The notes below the pieces were generated by a model. That model was not told the origin of the DNA, ran no database searches, and saw nothing but the letters and a program-made list of their open reading frames with translations. Positions 1 to 6,693 of a stretch of DNA of 22,083 nucleotides are shown here, piece after piece. How positions within the stretch are numbered: position 1 is the stretch's first letter; each line of letters opens with the position of its first letter. This DNA comes from JBIKWM01 sp044356305 (lineage in GTDB: Bacteria; Bacteroidota; Bacteroidia; UBA10329). Made by a program: the position numbers and the translations under genes. The DNA is taken from positions 1-22,083 of the forward strand of contig JBIKWM010000049.1 of the NCBI GenBank assembly GCA_044356305.1, read 5' to 3'.

Positions 1-92
1 CAAAATTGGCCGCAATGACCATGATTCAACTTGATAATGCACTGAGCGGAAGACCATTAGGCCAAATCAAAAATGTTCGCTTCGCCCAATAG
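1..92 (+). CDS. Possible C-terminal tail of an upstream gene (partial)
   Basis: A plus-strand frame is open from the window edge (first full codon at base 3) to a TAG at 90-92. It encodes about 29 residues, including the stretch IQLDNALSGRPLGQIKNV. The composition looks protein-like and the frame has no stop upstream, so it may be the end of a gene that converges on the minus-strand operon. I do not recognise the family, and 29 residues are too few to exclude an accidental open frame. Confidence 0.3.
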   Translation, partial: KLAAMTMIQLDNALSGRPLGQIKNVRFAQ

Positions 93-99
93 CACAACG

Positions 100-183
100 G
101 GTAACAATAGTAGCCCCTACAATAACAATTGTAGCGGCCCAAATAACAATTGTAGCGGCCCCGATAACCGTTCAGCGGGCCCG
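100..183. repeat. Four tandem copies of a degenerate 21-bp unit
   Basis: Copies begin at 100, 121, 142 and 163, exactly 21 bp apart. Copies 2 and 3 are identical over 20 bp; copies 1 and 4 are diverged but keep the spacing. Each central copy contains the self-complementary octamer ACAATTGT followed by GTAGCGGCCC-like sequence, and the last copy includes the palindrome CGGGCCCG (176-183). The array sits just beyond the stop codon of the NYN-nuclease gene, in the interval between apparently convergent genes. It has no unique spacers, so it is not a CRISPR. The period is two helical turns, and also seven codons: the plus frame starting at ATG 73 reads Asn-Asn-Asn-Cys-Ser-Gly-Pro repeats up to a TGA at 211-213. 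Confidence 0.85.
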
Positions 184-202
184 ATGGGGCAGGGGAGGGG
201 GC

Positions 203-1594
203 TCAATGTTTGAGGCCGGGCAGGAGCACCTTGTCGCCCTCGATGCGGAAGCGGATGCGGTAGAAATCGATGTTGTCCTCTATCCACGGTTCCAGCTTTT
301 TCCAGTCGCGGAACATGTCGTTGGTTATGAGCAGGCAGTGGTGGGTCTGCACATACTTGATGATGAAGAAATCGGCACTGGTGCCGGGGGGCGATTCCAT
401 GTAATCGACCGATTCGCGCAGGGCATCGAGCCTTTCGACATCGGACAGGCGGAACAACAGGGCAGCATCTATGATGACCTTTATCTTATTGAACCCGCGA
501 CTTTTGAGTTCCTCTATCATCAGTTCGATGTTGCGCACGGTGGGTATGGACACGCCATCGCCCTGGCTGTTGTGGGCCACATTGCTGCCATCGAGCACCA
601 CGTGCCGCTCCTGGAGCGGGAGGGTGCGGAACACCGACTTGGCATTGTTGAAGGTGCCGAAGCGCTTGATGTGGTCGTTGGTGCGCAGCACGTTCACCAG
701 TCCGGTCTTTCCGTCCATCTGGGTGGTGAACCAGCGCGGGGGCCTGCCGTCTGGTCCGTTGCGGTAGTTGTTCAGTTCCTTCTGCAGCAGCTCATGTATC
801 TTGTCGAGGGGCACATCGCGCTGTTCGGGCAGTTTTGACAGCATCTCTACCAGCAGGCAGGCATCGTGGGCCAGTTTCAGGCTGCGCATCAGCTCAAACT
901 TGAGGTAGCGCAGGTAGTCCTTGCGGTCGGTGCACTGCGCCTTTACGGCCGCGGTCCACTCTTCGGCATTGTGGAAGTGGCCTTTGCGCCCGGCCTCGTA
1001 GTCTTTGGCAGAGGCGTAGCCCAGACTGTTTGATGCGCGGTAGGTGGTGGCATCGGAGAATCCTTTTTCCAAAGCCGCGTACAGCTCGAACCAGCTCTCG
1101 AAGCGGCCCTTCTGCCCGGCCTGATACAGTTGGTTGGCGTTGGTCACCTCGGCAAATCCCTCGGGCAGGGGGGTGGACTGGCGCAGGCGCTCAAAGTCCT
1201 CAAATCCGCTCAGGTATCCCTGTTTGCGCATGGCCTCGAGGGTGGCGGGCTCGCTCACATCGTTGGCCACGGCATTGAGGTAGTCGGCCCGCAGGCGGTA
1301 TCCGCGCTGGCGGGCATCGTAGTATTCCTTGGCATCGGCAAAGCCCTGATCGAGGCTGTCGCGCACATCGGTCAGGTCGGCATACCCGAGGGCCTCGCAG
1401 CGCATGATGCCGCCCTTGTGCGATATGGCAAAATGGCTCACCTTTTCATCGGTGAGCAGCACCAGTACCGAGCGCACGTGGTTGTCAAGGGCAAAGCGCA
1501 CCAGCTCGGCCGGGTTCTCCATGTCCACTATCAGTTCGGCACTGTTCAGTCGGGCGCGGTAGTGGTTCCAGCGCAGAGGGGCGGGTGTGCTCAT
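203..1594 (-). CDS. Repeat protein with C-terminal Zc3h12a-like NYN ribonuclease domain
   Basis: 463-residue protein, probably a cytoplasmic RNase. The C-terminal ~140 residues carry the NYN/Zc3h12a signature: VVLDGSNVAH with D335, VIIDAALL with D376, and LLITNDMFRDW with D426 and D430. These match the four acidic residues that bind metal in Zc3h12a/Regnase-type PIN-like nucleases, so catalysis looks intact. Roughly residues 65-235 contain degenerate ~24-residue repeats built around 'GF/GY..A..Y..A...G', for example GFSDATTYRASNSLGY and GYASAKDYEAGRKGHF; these may form a helical scaffold that recruits a substrate or partner. There is no signal peptide. It is the last gene of a minus-strand operon, 21 bp after the preceding gene. 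The nuclease fold is confident; target and biological role are unknown. Confidence 0.86.
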   Translation of the reverse strand: MSTPAPLRWNHYRARLNSAELIVDMENPAELVRFALDNHVRSVLVLLTDEKVSHFAISHKGGIMRCEALGYADLTDVRDSLDQGFADAKEYYDARQRGYRLRADYLNAVANDVSEPATLEAMRKQGYLSGFEDFERLRQSTPLPEGFAEVTNANQLYQAGQKGRFESWFELYAALEKGFSDATTYRASNSLGYASAKDYEAGRKGHFHNAEEWTAAVKAQCTDRKDYLRYLKFELMRSLKLAHDACLLVEMLSKLPEQRDVPLDKIHELLQKELNNYRNGPDGRPPRWFTTQMDGKTGLVNVLRTNDHIKRFGTFNNAKSVFRTLPLQERHVVLDGSNVAHNSQGDGVSIPTVRNIELMIEELKSRGFNKIKVIIDAALLFRLSDVERLDALRESVDYMESPPGTSADFFIIKYVQTHHCLLITNDMFRDWKKLEPWIEDNIDFYRIRFRIEGDKVLLPGLKH

Positions 1595-1615
1595 GGTTGG
1601 GGAGGTGGTATTGTG

Positions 1616-2683
1616 TCAGTCTATGTCGAGGGTCTTGCGGAAAGATCCGTCCTGCTCTTCTACGTGCACCAGTGCTTCAAAATCCACCGCTATATAGGGC
1701 ACCCAGCGGGGGACAGTTATGCCCTCGGGCGGTGGGCCCTGCAACTGCTGCCAGGTGCGGTCGTCAATCATCTTAGCCTCGCGGAAGGCGGTTATGTACA
1801 CTTCGAAGGGGCACAGGCCCACCCCGAGGTGTGCAATGCGTAGTCCGGTGTCGCTTGGGCTCAGTGAGGCATGCAACGGATGATGGGACAATGCCTGCAG
1901 GAAAGTCCTCATGGCCGGGGCCACCTGCTGTTGAAGGTCGTGCACGGCCTGTTGCGGGCAGTCGGGGCCCTGGTCAGCGGCACAGGTGTTCCACAGTTCG
2001 TCAAGGGCGGTGCAGCATGCCTGGCCCTGTATGGTCAGGTCGTTGCGCAGCGTAAGCAGATGCTCAAATTCAAGCATATAAAGGGTGGTGTTGTCCTGTA
2101 GCTGCACATGGTGCGCCCCGTGCTCTTTTATGTACGCCAACCGTGCGCCTCCCACCATGGGCAACAGGGGCCCGGGATTGGCCTGAAGTGATGACCAGAA
2201 CAGGGAGCTGAGCTGCTCCTGACCGCTGTTTAGCAGGCCACCCTGCAGGTCCACATTATAGAATCCGGTGAAATCCTCGTCAATCAGCGGTTCTAACGAG
2301 GGCAGCCCGGTGCGGGTCTGTGTAAGGTGGTAGGTGTCTTCAATGAAGAACTGGAAAAGACCGGCCGTGGCCCGTATCACCTGCTGCTGCATCACGATCT
2401 GGCGTTTGTCGGGGTGCTTGACCTTTTTCATATCTTTCAGTAGGGCCATGACCTCTTCCATCTGGGCGCGGTCTTTTTCGGACTTGGCCATACGGTGCAA
2501 CATGCTCAGCATCGCATTGATGTTGCCCCGCATATTCTCGAGCATTCTCTTATTATGCATGATATCGGCTGGCGAACCCGCCACGAAAAAATCGCCTCCC
2601 AACAGGGTGGCCAGGCGTATGGCCATCGAATCGTGCAGCAGGACGTTGGGGTCCAGGTCCTCAGAATATACGATTGTTGTCAT
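1616..2683 (-). CDS. Hypothetical protein, paralogue of the upstream gene
   Basis: 355-residue soluble protein of no family I recognise. It appears to be a diverged copy of the gene at 2734-3837. Both start with a '(T)IIV.S' strand, share a Lys/Glu-rich helical segment containing KSE near residue 70, and share a C-terminal half with 'ML.(F/Y)E.L', 'W..C.A..GPD' and 'LCPF/LCPY' motifs followed by a GPPP stretch; both end in Leu-Asp-Ile-Asp. No signal peptide, membrane segment or catalytic motif is evident. It lies between its paralogue (50-bp gap) and the NYN nuclease (21-bp gap), so the three are probably co-transcribed. The ATG at 2683 is the first good start. A partner or regulator role for the nuclease is inferred from position only. 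Confidence 0.75.
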   Translation of the reverse strand: MTTIVYSEDLDPNVLLHDSMAIRLATLLGGDFFVAGSPADIMHNKRMLENMRGNINAMLSMLHRMAKSEKDRAQMEEVMALLKDMKKVKHPDKRQIVMQQQVIRATAGLFQFFIEDTYHLTQTRTGLPSLEPLIDEDFTGFYNVDLQGGLLNSGQEQLSSLFWSSLQANPGPLLPMVGGARLAYIKEHGAHHVQLQDNTTLYMLEFEHLLTLRNDLTIQGQACCTALDELWNTCAADQGPDCPQQAVHDLQQQVAPAMRTFLQALSHHPLHASLSPSDTGLRIAHLGVGLCPFEVYITAFREAKMIDDRTWQQLQGPPPEGITVPRWVPYIAVDFEALVHVEEQDGSFRKTLDID

Positions 2684-2733
2684 GGGCCGCTAACGCAAGG
2701 GGTGGGCAGGTATTGTGCGGTACGGTCAGAATT

Positions 2734-3837
2734 TCAGTCAATGTCGAGGCTGCGTAGGCCGGTGGGTTGCTCATCGGGCTGCTCGGCATGGTCCTTCCCG
2801 CTTTCATCATCCTCATCATCGTCCACTTCGGGCAATAGGACCATAATGGGCACATAGGGCGGGGGGCCGGGCACATCTTTCATCTGTTCCAGCACCTTGG
2901 CGGTGGCGGGCAGTATCACCCCGGTCAGATCGAGGGCCTCCATCAGCAGGGGATATGGGCACAGGGCGAACTTGACACTCAGATTCCAACTCTGGTCGGG
3001 CATCATGGTGTGCAGCCACTGTATGTCGGGGTCGGCCTCTACCACGGGGTCAAACTGCTCGCACAACCGTTGCACATCGGCCTCCATCTGGGCCCGCAGC
3101 TTTTCGGGGTCGGGGCCACCGGGTGCAGTGCAGGCCTCCCACCATTGTCGGGCCACCGGGGCCAGTGCATCGGCCACCGGCCTCATGCGGTGGCGGCAGG
3201 CCATCAGTCCCTCATAATTGAGCATGGCGATATTGGGCAGATCCAGGAAATGGAACATGTCCAACTCTTTGTCCATCAGATGGTCAAGGCCCTCATCGCA
3301 CACCACATAAAGGCATGGCCCGTGCTCACCTTGGTCAAAATCATACCGCAGATAATGGCTCTGGAAATAATAGCCGGGTTCTTTTACATCGGTCTCGTCC
3401 TGCGGATAGAAGTGAAGGAACAGTCCATCTCCGCGGGTGCATTGCTCAAAGACATCGAACCTGTCTCTCTTTATTATCTCCTCATAACGGCCCCAGTACA
3501 TCGCCTTGTGGTCCGCGATCACCCGACTCTCAATTCTCTTGATGAAGACTATATCCGCACTCGTTTTCCGGGTCTGTTTCTGAACTGCCCTGTAGGCGTT
3601 CCATATCTTCTGCAGGTCCTGTTGCTCCTGCTCCGATTTTATCATTTTCAGCACCTGCTCATATTTCATTCGGATAGACAGAGGGAACTGCTCCGAGCGT
3701 TTTTTGTACTCCACCCAATCGGACAGCGGACTCAGCATATTGGCGCCCTCTGTGAACATTATTCCGAACCGGGCATACAACGAGGGCCCTATCAGGCTGT
3801 GCCTGAATTCGGGGTGCGAGGTGACGATGATCTCCAT
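2734..3837 (-). CDS. Hypothetical protein with acidic C-terminal tail, first gene of the NYN operon
   Basis: 367-residue protein, homologous over its length to the next gene (1616-2683) but strongly diverged. A mixed alpha/beta protein is suggested. The middle contains an aromatic-rich stretch (GLFLHFYPQDE, GYYFQSHYLRYDF) missing or unrecognisable in the paralogue. The C-terminal region has a highly acidic linker (EVDDDEDDESGKD) before the shared Leu-Asp-Ile-Asp end. No export signal. It is the promoter-proximal gene of the three-gene operon. A promoter-like TATTTTTG box lies only 5 nt before the ATG, so a leaderless message or a slightly later start is possible. Function unknown; no known family recognised. 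Confidence 0.75.
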   Translation of the reverse strand: MEIIVTSHPEFRHSLIGPSLYARFGIMFTEGANMLSPLSDWVEYKKRSEQFPLSIRMKYEQVLKMIKSEQEQQDLQKIWNAYRAVQKQTRKTSADIVFIKRIESRVIADHKAMYWGRYEEIIKRDRFDVFEQCTRGDGLFLHFYPQDETDVKEPGYYFQSHYLRYDFDQGEHGPCLYVVCDEGLDHLMDKELDMFHFLDLPNIAMLNYEGLMACRHRMRPVADALAPVARQWWEACTAPGGPDPEKLRAQMEADVQRLCEQFDPVVEADPDIQWLHTMMPDQSWNLSVKFALCPYPLLMEALDLTGVILPATAKVLEQMKDVPGPPPYVPIMVLLPEVDDDEDDESGKDHAEQPDEQPTGLRSLDID

Positions 3838-3842
3838 AGATT

Positions 3843-3850
3843 CAAAAATA
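3843..3850 (-). promoter_or_regulatory. Candidate -7 box TATTTTTG for the NYN operon
   Basis: Read on the minus strand, the octamer TATTTTTG matches the Bacteroidota -7 consensus TAnnTTTG and ends 5 nt before the ATG at 3837. The nearest upstream TTG (3865-3863) is only 12 nt from the box, shorter than the usual 19-21, so the -33 part is poor. The short distance to the start codon resembles other candidate promoters in this window. Confidence 0.35.
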
Positions 3851-4238
3851 TGAATCGTATGACAATCTCAGCACCGGATATAGGAGGGGATCGCCACGCA
3901 GGGGTGTTGTCGGCCTCTCCCCATCTGCTTGCAGAGCGTAAGGCCAAGGGGCGATATGCAGGATATCCGAAATTGCAGGCGGTACTATCGCGATGAGGTG
4001 GTGAAACAGATCCTTCTCTATGCCAACTACCTTTCCCTCCATCATATTCATCTGGTCATCGCAGTTGTTGGACGACCTTTGGAAAATTTCAGATGCTACA
4101 CGCTGAGACAGTCGAACCAGGGACTCTGTTCGTACTAAGGCGGATCATGGTAATTCTATATTCCACCTGTTAGCAGGTATTTCCACTGCCATAGATTGAC
4201 TTTAGTCCGGTCAGGGCCTTTCCGCTTGGCTGCCCCTC
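3851..4238. other. Intergenic region between divergent operons, no convincing gene
   Basis: About 390 bp separate the divergent NYN operon and the saccharopine dehydrogenase gene. Two ~69-codon open frames (minus 3842-4051, plus 3929-4138) overlap each other and show neither family motifs nor sensible starts. Small inverted repeats are present: CGAAC/GTTCG at 4113-4132 and ACCTG-TTAG-CAGGT at 4165-4178. I see no tRNA or other RNA gene. It could hold divergent promoters and regulatory sites or a decayed gene. Confidence 0.5.
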
Positions 4239-4247
4239 TACCTTCGC
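4239..4247 (+). promoter_or_regulatory. Candidate -7 box TACCTTCGC
   Basis: TACCTTCGC ends 18 nt before the ATG at 4266. Closely related boxes precede the genes starting at 8166, 14607 and 20015, which suggests a lineage-specific form of the Bacteroidota TAnnTTTG -7 element. A weak TTT(CC) lies 17 nt upstream in place of the -33 TTG. Confidence 0.48.
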
Positions 4248-4265
4248 ACCGCCTTTCCATTTGCC

Positions 4266-5597
4266 ATGAGAAACATCCTCGTACTCGGTGCCGGCCGCTC
4301 GGCCACGGTGCTCATCGATTATCTTATTGATCATGCCCCACAGGGCCATTGGACCGTTACCGTTGCCGATATGGACGCGGCCACTGCCATCCGCAAAGTT
4401 GGCGGACGTGCACAGGCCAAGGCCGTAGGTGCCGACCTCTCTGACCGTGCCGTGCGCCTCGGCCTCATGCAGGGTATGGATGTGGTGGTGAGTCTGCTGC
4501 CCCCGCCCATGCACCCCGAGGTGGCCAAGGACTGCCTTACCGTGGGCTGCCACATGGCCACCGCCAGTTATGTGAGCGATGCCATGCGCACATTGCACCA
4601 GGAGGCTGCCGCCAAAGGGCTCACCTTCATCAATGAGATAGGTCTCGATCCCGGCATTGACCACCTATCGGCCATGCAGATGCTCGATACACTGAGGGCC
4701 GATGGTCACCGCATCCTCCATTTCGAGAGCCACTGCGGGGGCCTTGTGGCACCCGAGAGTGACGACAATCCCTGGGGCTACAAGTTCACATGGAATCCGC
4801 GCAACGTGGTGCTGGCAGGACAGGGCGGGGCAGCCAAGTTCATCCACAACGGCACATACCGCTACATCCCCTACCAACGTCTGTTCAGCCGCATCGATCA
4901 GATATGGATTGATGGATATGGCAGTTTTGAGGGATATGCCAACCGCGACTCTCTCGGCTACCGCGAGGCCTATGGGCTCAATGATGCCCTCACCGTTTTC
5001 CGCGGCACCCTGCGCAAAGAGGGGTTCTGCGCGGCCTGGAACGTGTTTGTGCAACTCGGGATGACCGATGACACCTACACCATGGAAGGCACCGACCGCA
5101 TGACCCTGAGCGGATACCTCGGGGCCTTCCTGCCCGACAACGGGGCACCGCTGCGTTACCGCCTGGCCGATCACCTCTGCGTCAGCGACCGTGTGATGGA
5201 CCAGATTGACTGGCTCGGCCTGTTCGGTGACGAGCCCGTGGGGCTTGCGCATGCCACCCCGGCCCAGATCCTGCAGTCTGTCCTCGAACGCAAATGGGCC
5301 ATGCGCCCTACCGACAAAGACATGATCGTGATGTGGCACCGCATAGGCTCCATGAAGGACGGGGTGGAGCACACCACCACCGCATCGCTGGTGGTAAAGG
5401 GCGATGACACCGAACGTACGGCCATGGCCAAGACTGTGGGCCTGCCGCTTGCCATCGCCACCCGCATGGTACTCGAGGGCACCATTGCGCGCAAGGGTGT
5501 GCTGCTGCCCATCTACCCCGACATTTACGGTCCGATGCTGGCCGAACTCCAACGTTTCGGGATTCGGTTCGAGGAGAGAATGGTGACAGCGGCCTGA
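4266..5597 (+). CDS. Saccharopine dehydrogenase-family oxidoreductase
   Basis: 443-residue cytoplasmic NAD(P)-dependent enzyme. The N-terminal Rossmann motif ILVLGAGRSA lies at residues 4-13, followed by a VADMD acidic strand end. The family-typical segments GCHMATASYVSD, NEIGLDPGIDHLSAM and SHCGGLVAPE are present in order, and the length fits the saccharopine reductase (Lys9-like, glutamate-forming) group. In that family the enzyme interconverts saccharopine with glutamate and aminoadipate semialdehyde, either in lysine breakdown or related metabolism. The partner lysine-ketoglutarate reductase is not in this window, so the exact substrate is inferred. It appears to be monocistronic from the TACCTTCGC box. 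The ATG at 4266 begins directly with the nucleotide-binding strand. Confidence 0.9.
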   Translation: MRNILVLGAGRSATVLIDYLIDHAPQGHWTVTVADMDAATAIRKVGGRAQAKAVGADLSDRAVRLGLMQGMDVVVSLLPPPMHPEVAKDCLTVGCHMATASYVSDAMRTLHQEAAAKGLTFINEIGLDPGIDHLSAMQMLDTLRADGHRILHFESHCGGLVAPESDDNPWGYKFTWNPRNVVLAGQGGAAKFIHNGTYRYIPYQRLFSRIDQIWIDGYGSFEGYANRDSLGYREAYGLNDALTVFRGTLRKEGFCAAWNVFVQLGMTDDTYTMEGTDRMTLSGYLGAFLPDNGAPLRYRLADHLCVSDRVMDQIDWLGLFGDEPVGLAHATPAQILQSVLERKWAMRPTDKDMIVMWHRIGSMKDGVEHTTTASLVVKGDDTERTAMAKTVGLPLAIATRMVLEGTIARKGVLLPIYPDIYGPMLAELQRFGIRFEERMVTAA

Positions 5598-5618
5598 ATC
5601 AATATGAAGTGCCACTAA

Positions 5619-5634
5619 ATTTGTCTTGACAAAT
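5619..5634. promoter_or_regulatory. Perfect inverted repeat, likely antitoxin operator
   Basis: ATTTGTC-TT-GACAAAT is a perfect 7-bp inverted repeat with a 2-nt centre, ending 9 nt before the antitoxin ATG at 5644. Type II antitoxins usually repress their own operon by binding such palindromes at the promoter. Its position also argues against the alternative TTG start at 5626, which lies inside the repeat. Operator function is inferred. Confidence 0.5.
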
Positions 5635-5643
5635 CAGCGCGAG

Positions 5644-5877
5644 ATGGCCCGATCGAATCTGAAGACATTGATAGTCAATCAGCTTGAGCCGATAGATGAT
5701 GATGGTTTCCTCCAAAGTGTGCTCGATCTGATGCTTGCATACAACAATAGAGAGGTATCATTCAGCCCCGATCAACTGGCAGAGATTGAGGCCCGTTCAG
5801 CTCAGCTTCATGCCGATGGTGACCTGGGCAGGCCTTGGCGCGATTCCATTGATTCAATCAGGAAGCGAATAGCCTGA
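5644..5877 (+). CDS. Antitoxin of a type II toxin-antitoxin pair
   Basis: 77-residue small protein. Its C-terminal half (SFSPDQLAEIEARSAQLHADGDLGRPWRDS, quoted in parts: 'LAEIEARSAQL', 'GRPWRDSIDSIRKRI') fits the pattern of the 'putative addiction module component' family, where this segment wraps the toxin. The N-terminal half (helical, with QLEPIDDDGFLQSVLDLM) would dimerise or bind DNA. It overlaps the toxin by one base (TGATG), the usual translational coupling. A TTG start at 5626 would add six residues but lies in the inverted repeat, so ATG 5644 is preferred. Base use looks more AT-rich than the neighbouring genes, hinting at acquisition. Confidence 0.75.
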   Translation: MARSNLKTLIVNQLEPIDDDGFLQSVLDLMLAYNNREVSFSPDQLAEIEARSAQLHADGDLGRPWRDSIDSIRKRIA

Positions 5878-6176
5878 TGTCCTACAGGGTAACCATCCGG
5901 CCATCTGCTGAATCTGATATCCTCAATGCCTCATTGTGGTACGAATCCCAGAGACCCGGGCTTGCCGAAGAGTTCTTAGATGACCTCATCTCAACGATGA
6001 TGTACCTTGAATACGCTCCGCTCAGTTTTACAGCTTTTGGCTCCCGATTCAGGCAGATACCCATGGCCCGTTTCCCTTATGTGCTTGTTTACGAACTTTT
6101 TAGCGCAGATGAAGTGGTGATATTGGCCGTGTTTCACACAAGCCGGGACCCGAAACAGAAACCTTCAGCCCCTTAG
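5877..6176 (+). CDS. RelE/ParE-family toxin
   Basis: 99-residue protein with the RelE/ParE pattern: 'A..DI..A..WYE' near the N-terminus (ESDILNASLWYESQRPGL), a central 'R...ARFPYVLVYEL' strand pair, and the terminal 'VFHTSRDP' motif. Members either cleave ribosome-associated mRNA (RelE) or poison gyrase (ParE). The sequence alone does not decide which; many Bacteroidota members of this group are untested. It starts on the ATG that overlaps the antitoxin stop. Its own stop TAG is followed directly by the ATG of coaD, which is unusual because it places an essential gene in the wake of a toxin operon. Confidence 0.85.
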   Translation: MSYRVTIRPSAESDILNASLWYESQRPGLAEEFLDDLISTMMYLEYAPLSFTAFGSRFRQIPMARFPYVLVYELFSADEVVILAVFHTSRDPKQKPSAP

Positions 6177-6653
6177 ATGATCATGCAGCGCATTGCCGTT
6201 TTTCCTGGGAGTTTCGATCCCATCACCCTCGGACATCAGGATGTGGTACTGCGGGCCATTCCGCTGTTCGACCGCATCATCATCGGCATCGGGCACAATT
6301 CGGCCAAGCGCGGCTTGTTCAGCATCAGCAGGCGCAGGCAGATGATCGCACAGGTGTTCTCAGGCCATCCGTCCGTTTCGGTCGAGGCATACGAGGGCCT
6401 CACAGCCGATTTCTGCAAAAGGGTAGGGGCCACCCGCATTCTCAGGGGCCTGCGCAACGGTATGGACCTTGAGTTCGAGCGCAGCATAGCCGATGCCCAT
6501 CTCAGGCTGGTACCGGGTCTCGAGACGGTCTTCCTGCTTTCATCACCGCAGTTCATGGCAATAAACTCCACCATTGTGCGTGATGTGCTGCACCATGGGG
6601 GCGATGCCACATCTTTTGTTCCGGCTGGCATCGACCTCGATGTGCGCGACTGA
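6177..6653 (+). CDS. coaD: Phosphopantetheine adenylyltransferase (CoaD)
   Basis: 158-residue cytoplasmic enzyme that transfers AMP from ATP to 4'-phosphopantetheine, the penultimate step of coenzyme A synthesis. Visible motifs are VFPGSFDPITLGH, containing the nucleotidyltransferase (T/H)xGH motif, RGLRNGMDLEFE in the middle, and the ISSTIVR-type element, here INSTIVRDV, near residue 130. Length is normal. ATG at 6177 follows the toxin stop with no gap; ATG at 6183 gives the more usual N-terminus MQRIAVFPG and could be the true start. No clear promoter precedes it, so it may be transcribed with the toxin-antitoxin genes or from a promoter inside the toxin gene. Confidence 0.95.
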   Translation: MIMQRIAVFPGSFDPITLGHQDVVLRAIPLFDRIIIGIGHNSAKRGLFSISRRRQMIAQVFSGHPSVSVEAYEGLTADFCKRVGATRILRGLRNGMDLEFERSIADAHLRLVPGLETVFLLSSPQFMAINSTIVRDVLHHGGDATSFVPAGIDLDVRD

Positions 6654-6693
6654 TGCATCAGCCCCTCAGGCCCACACCTTTCAGTTTTTTAGG

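Noticed and set aside
100..183. CRISPR array
   Set aside because: Copies are directly adjacent with no spacers and no cas genes are present.
206..838. 210-codon plus-strand open frame opposite the NYN gene
   Set aside because: It mirrors the codon pattern of the minus-strand gene and shows no family motif, whereas the minus strand has a complete nuclease signature.
3010..3996. 328-codon plus-strand open frame
   Set aside because: It runs antisense through the 5' part of the first gene of the NYN operon and across its start. Residue composition is not protein-like, and the minus-strand gene has a recognisable paralogue.
4101..4135. tRNA T-arm-like GGTTCGAC on the minus strand
   Set aside because: The flanking five bases cannot pair as a T-stem and no acceptor, D or anticodon arms are found.
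3842..4138. Two ~69-codon open frames on opposite strands
   Set aside because: They overlap each other and lack family motifs or credible starts.
4665..5615. 316-codon minus-strand open frame
   Set aside because: It lies entirely opposite the saccharopine dehydrogenase gene, whose motifs are clear; it is a by-product of GC-rich third positions.
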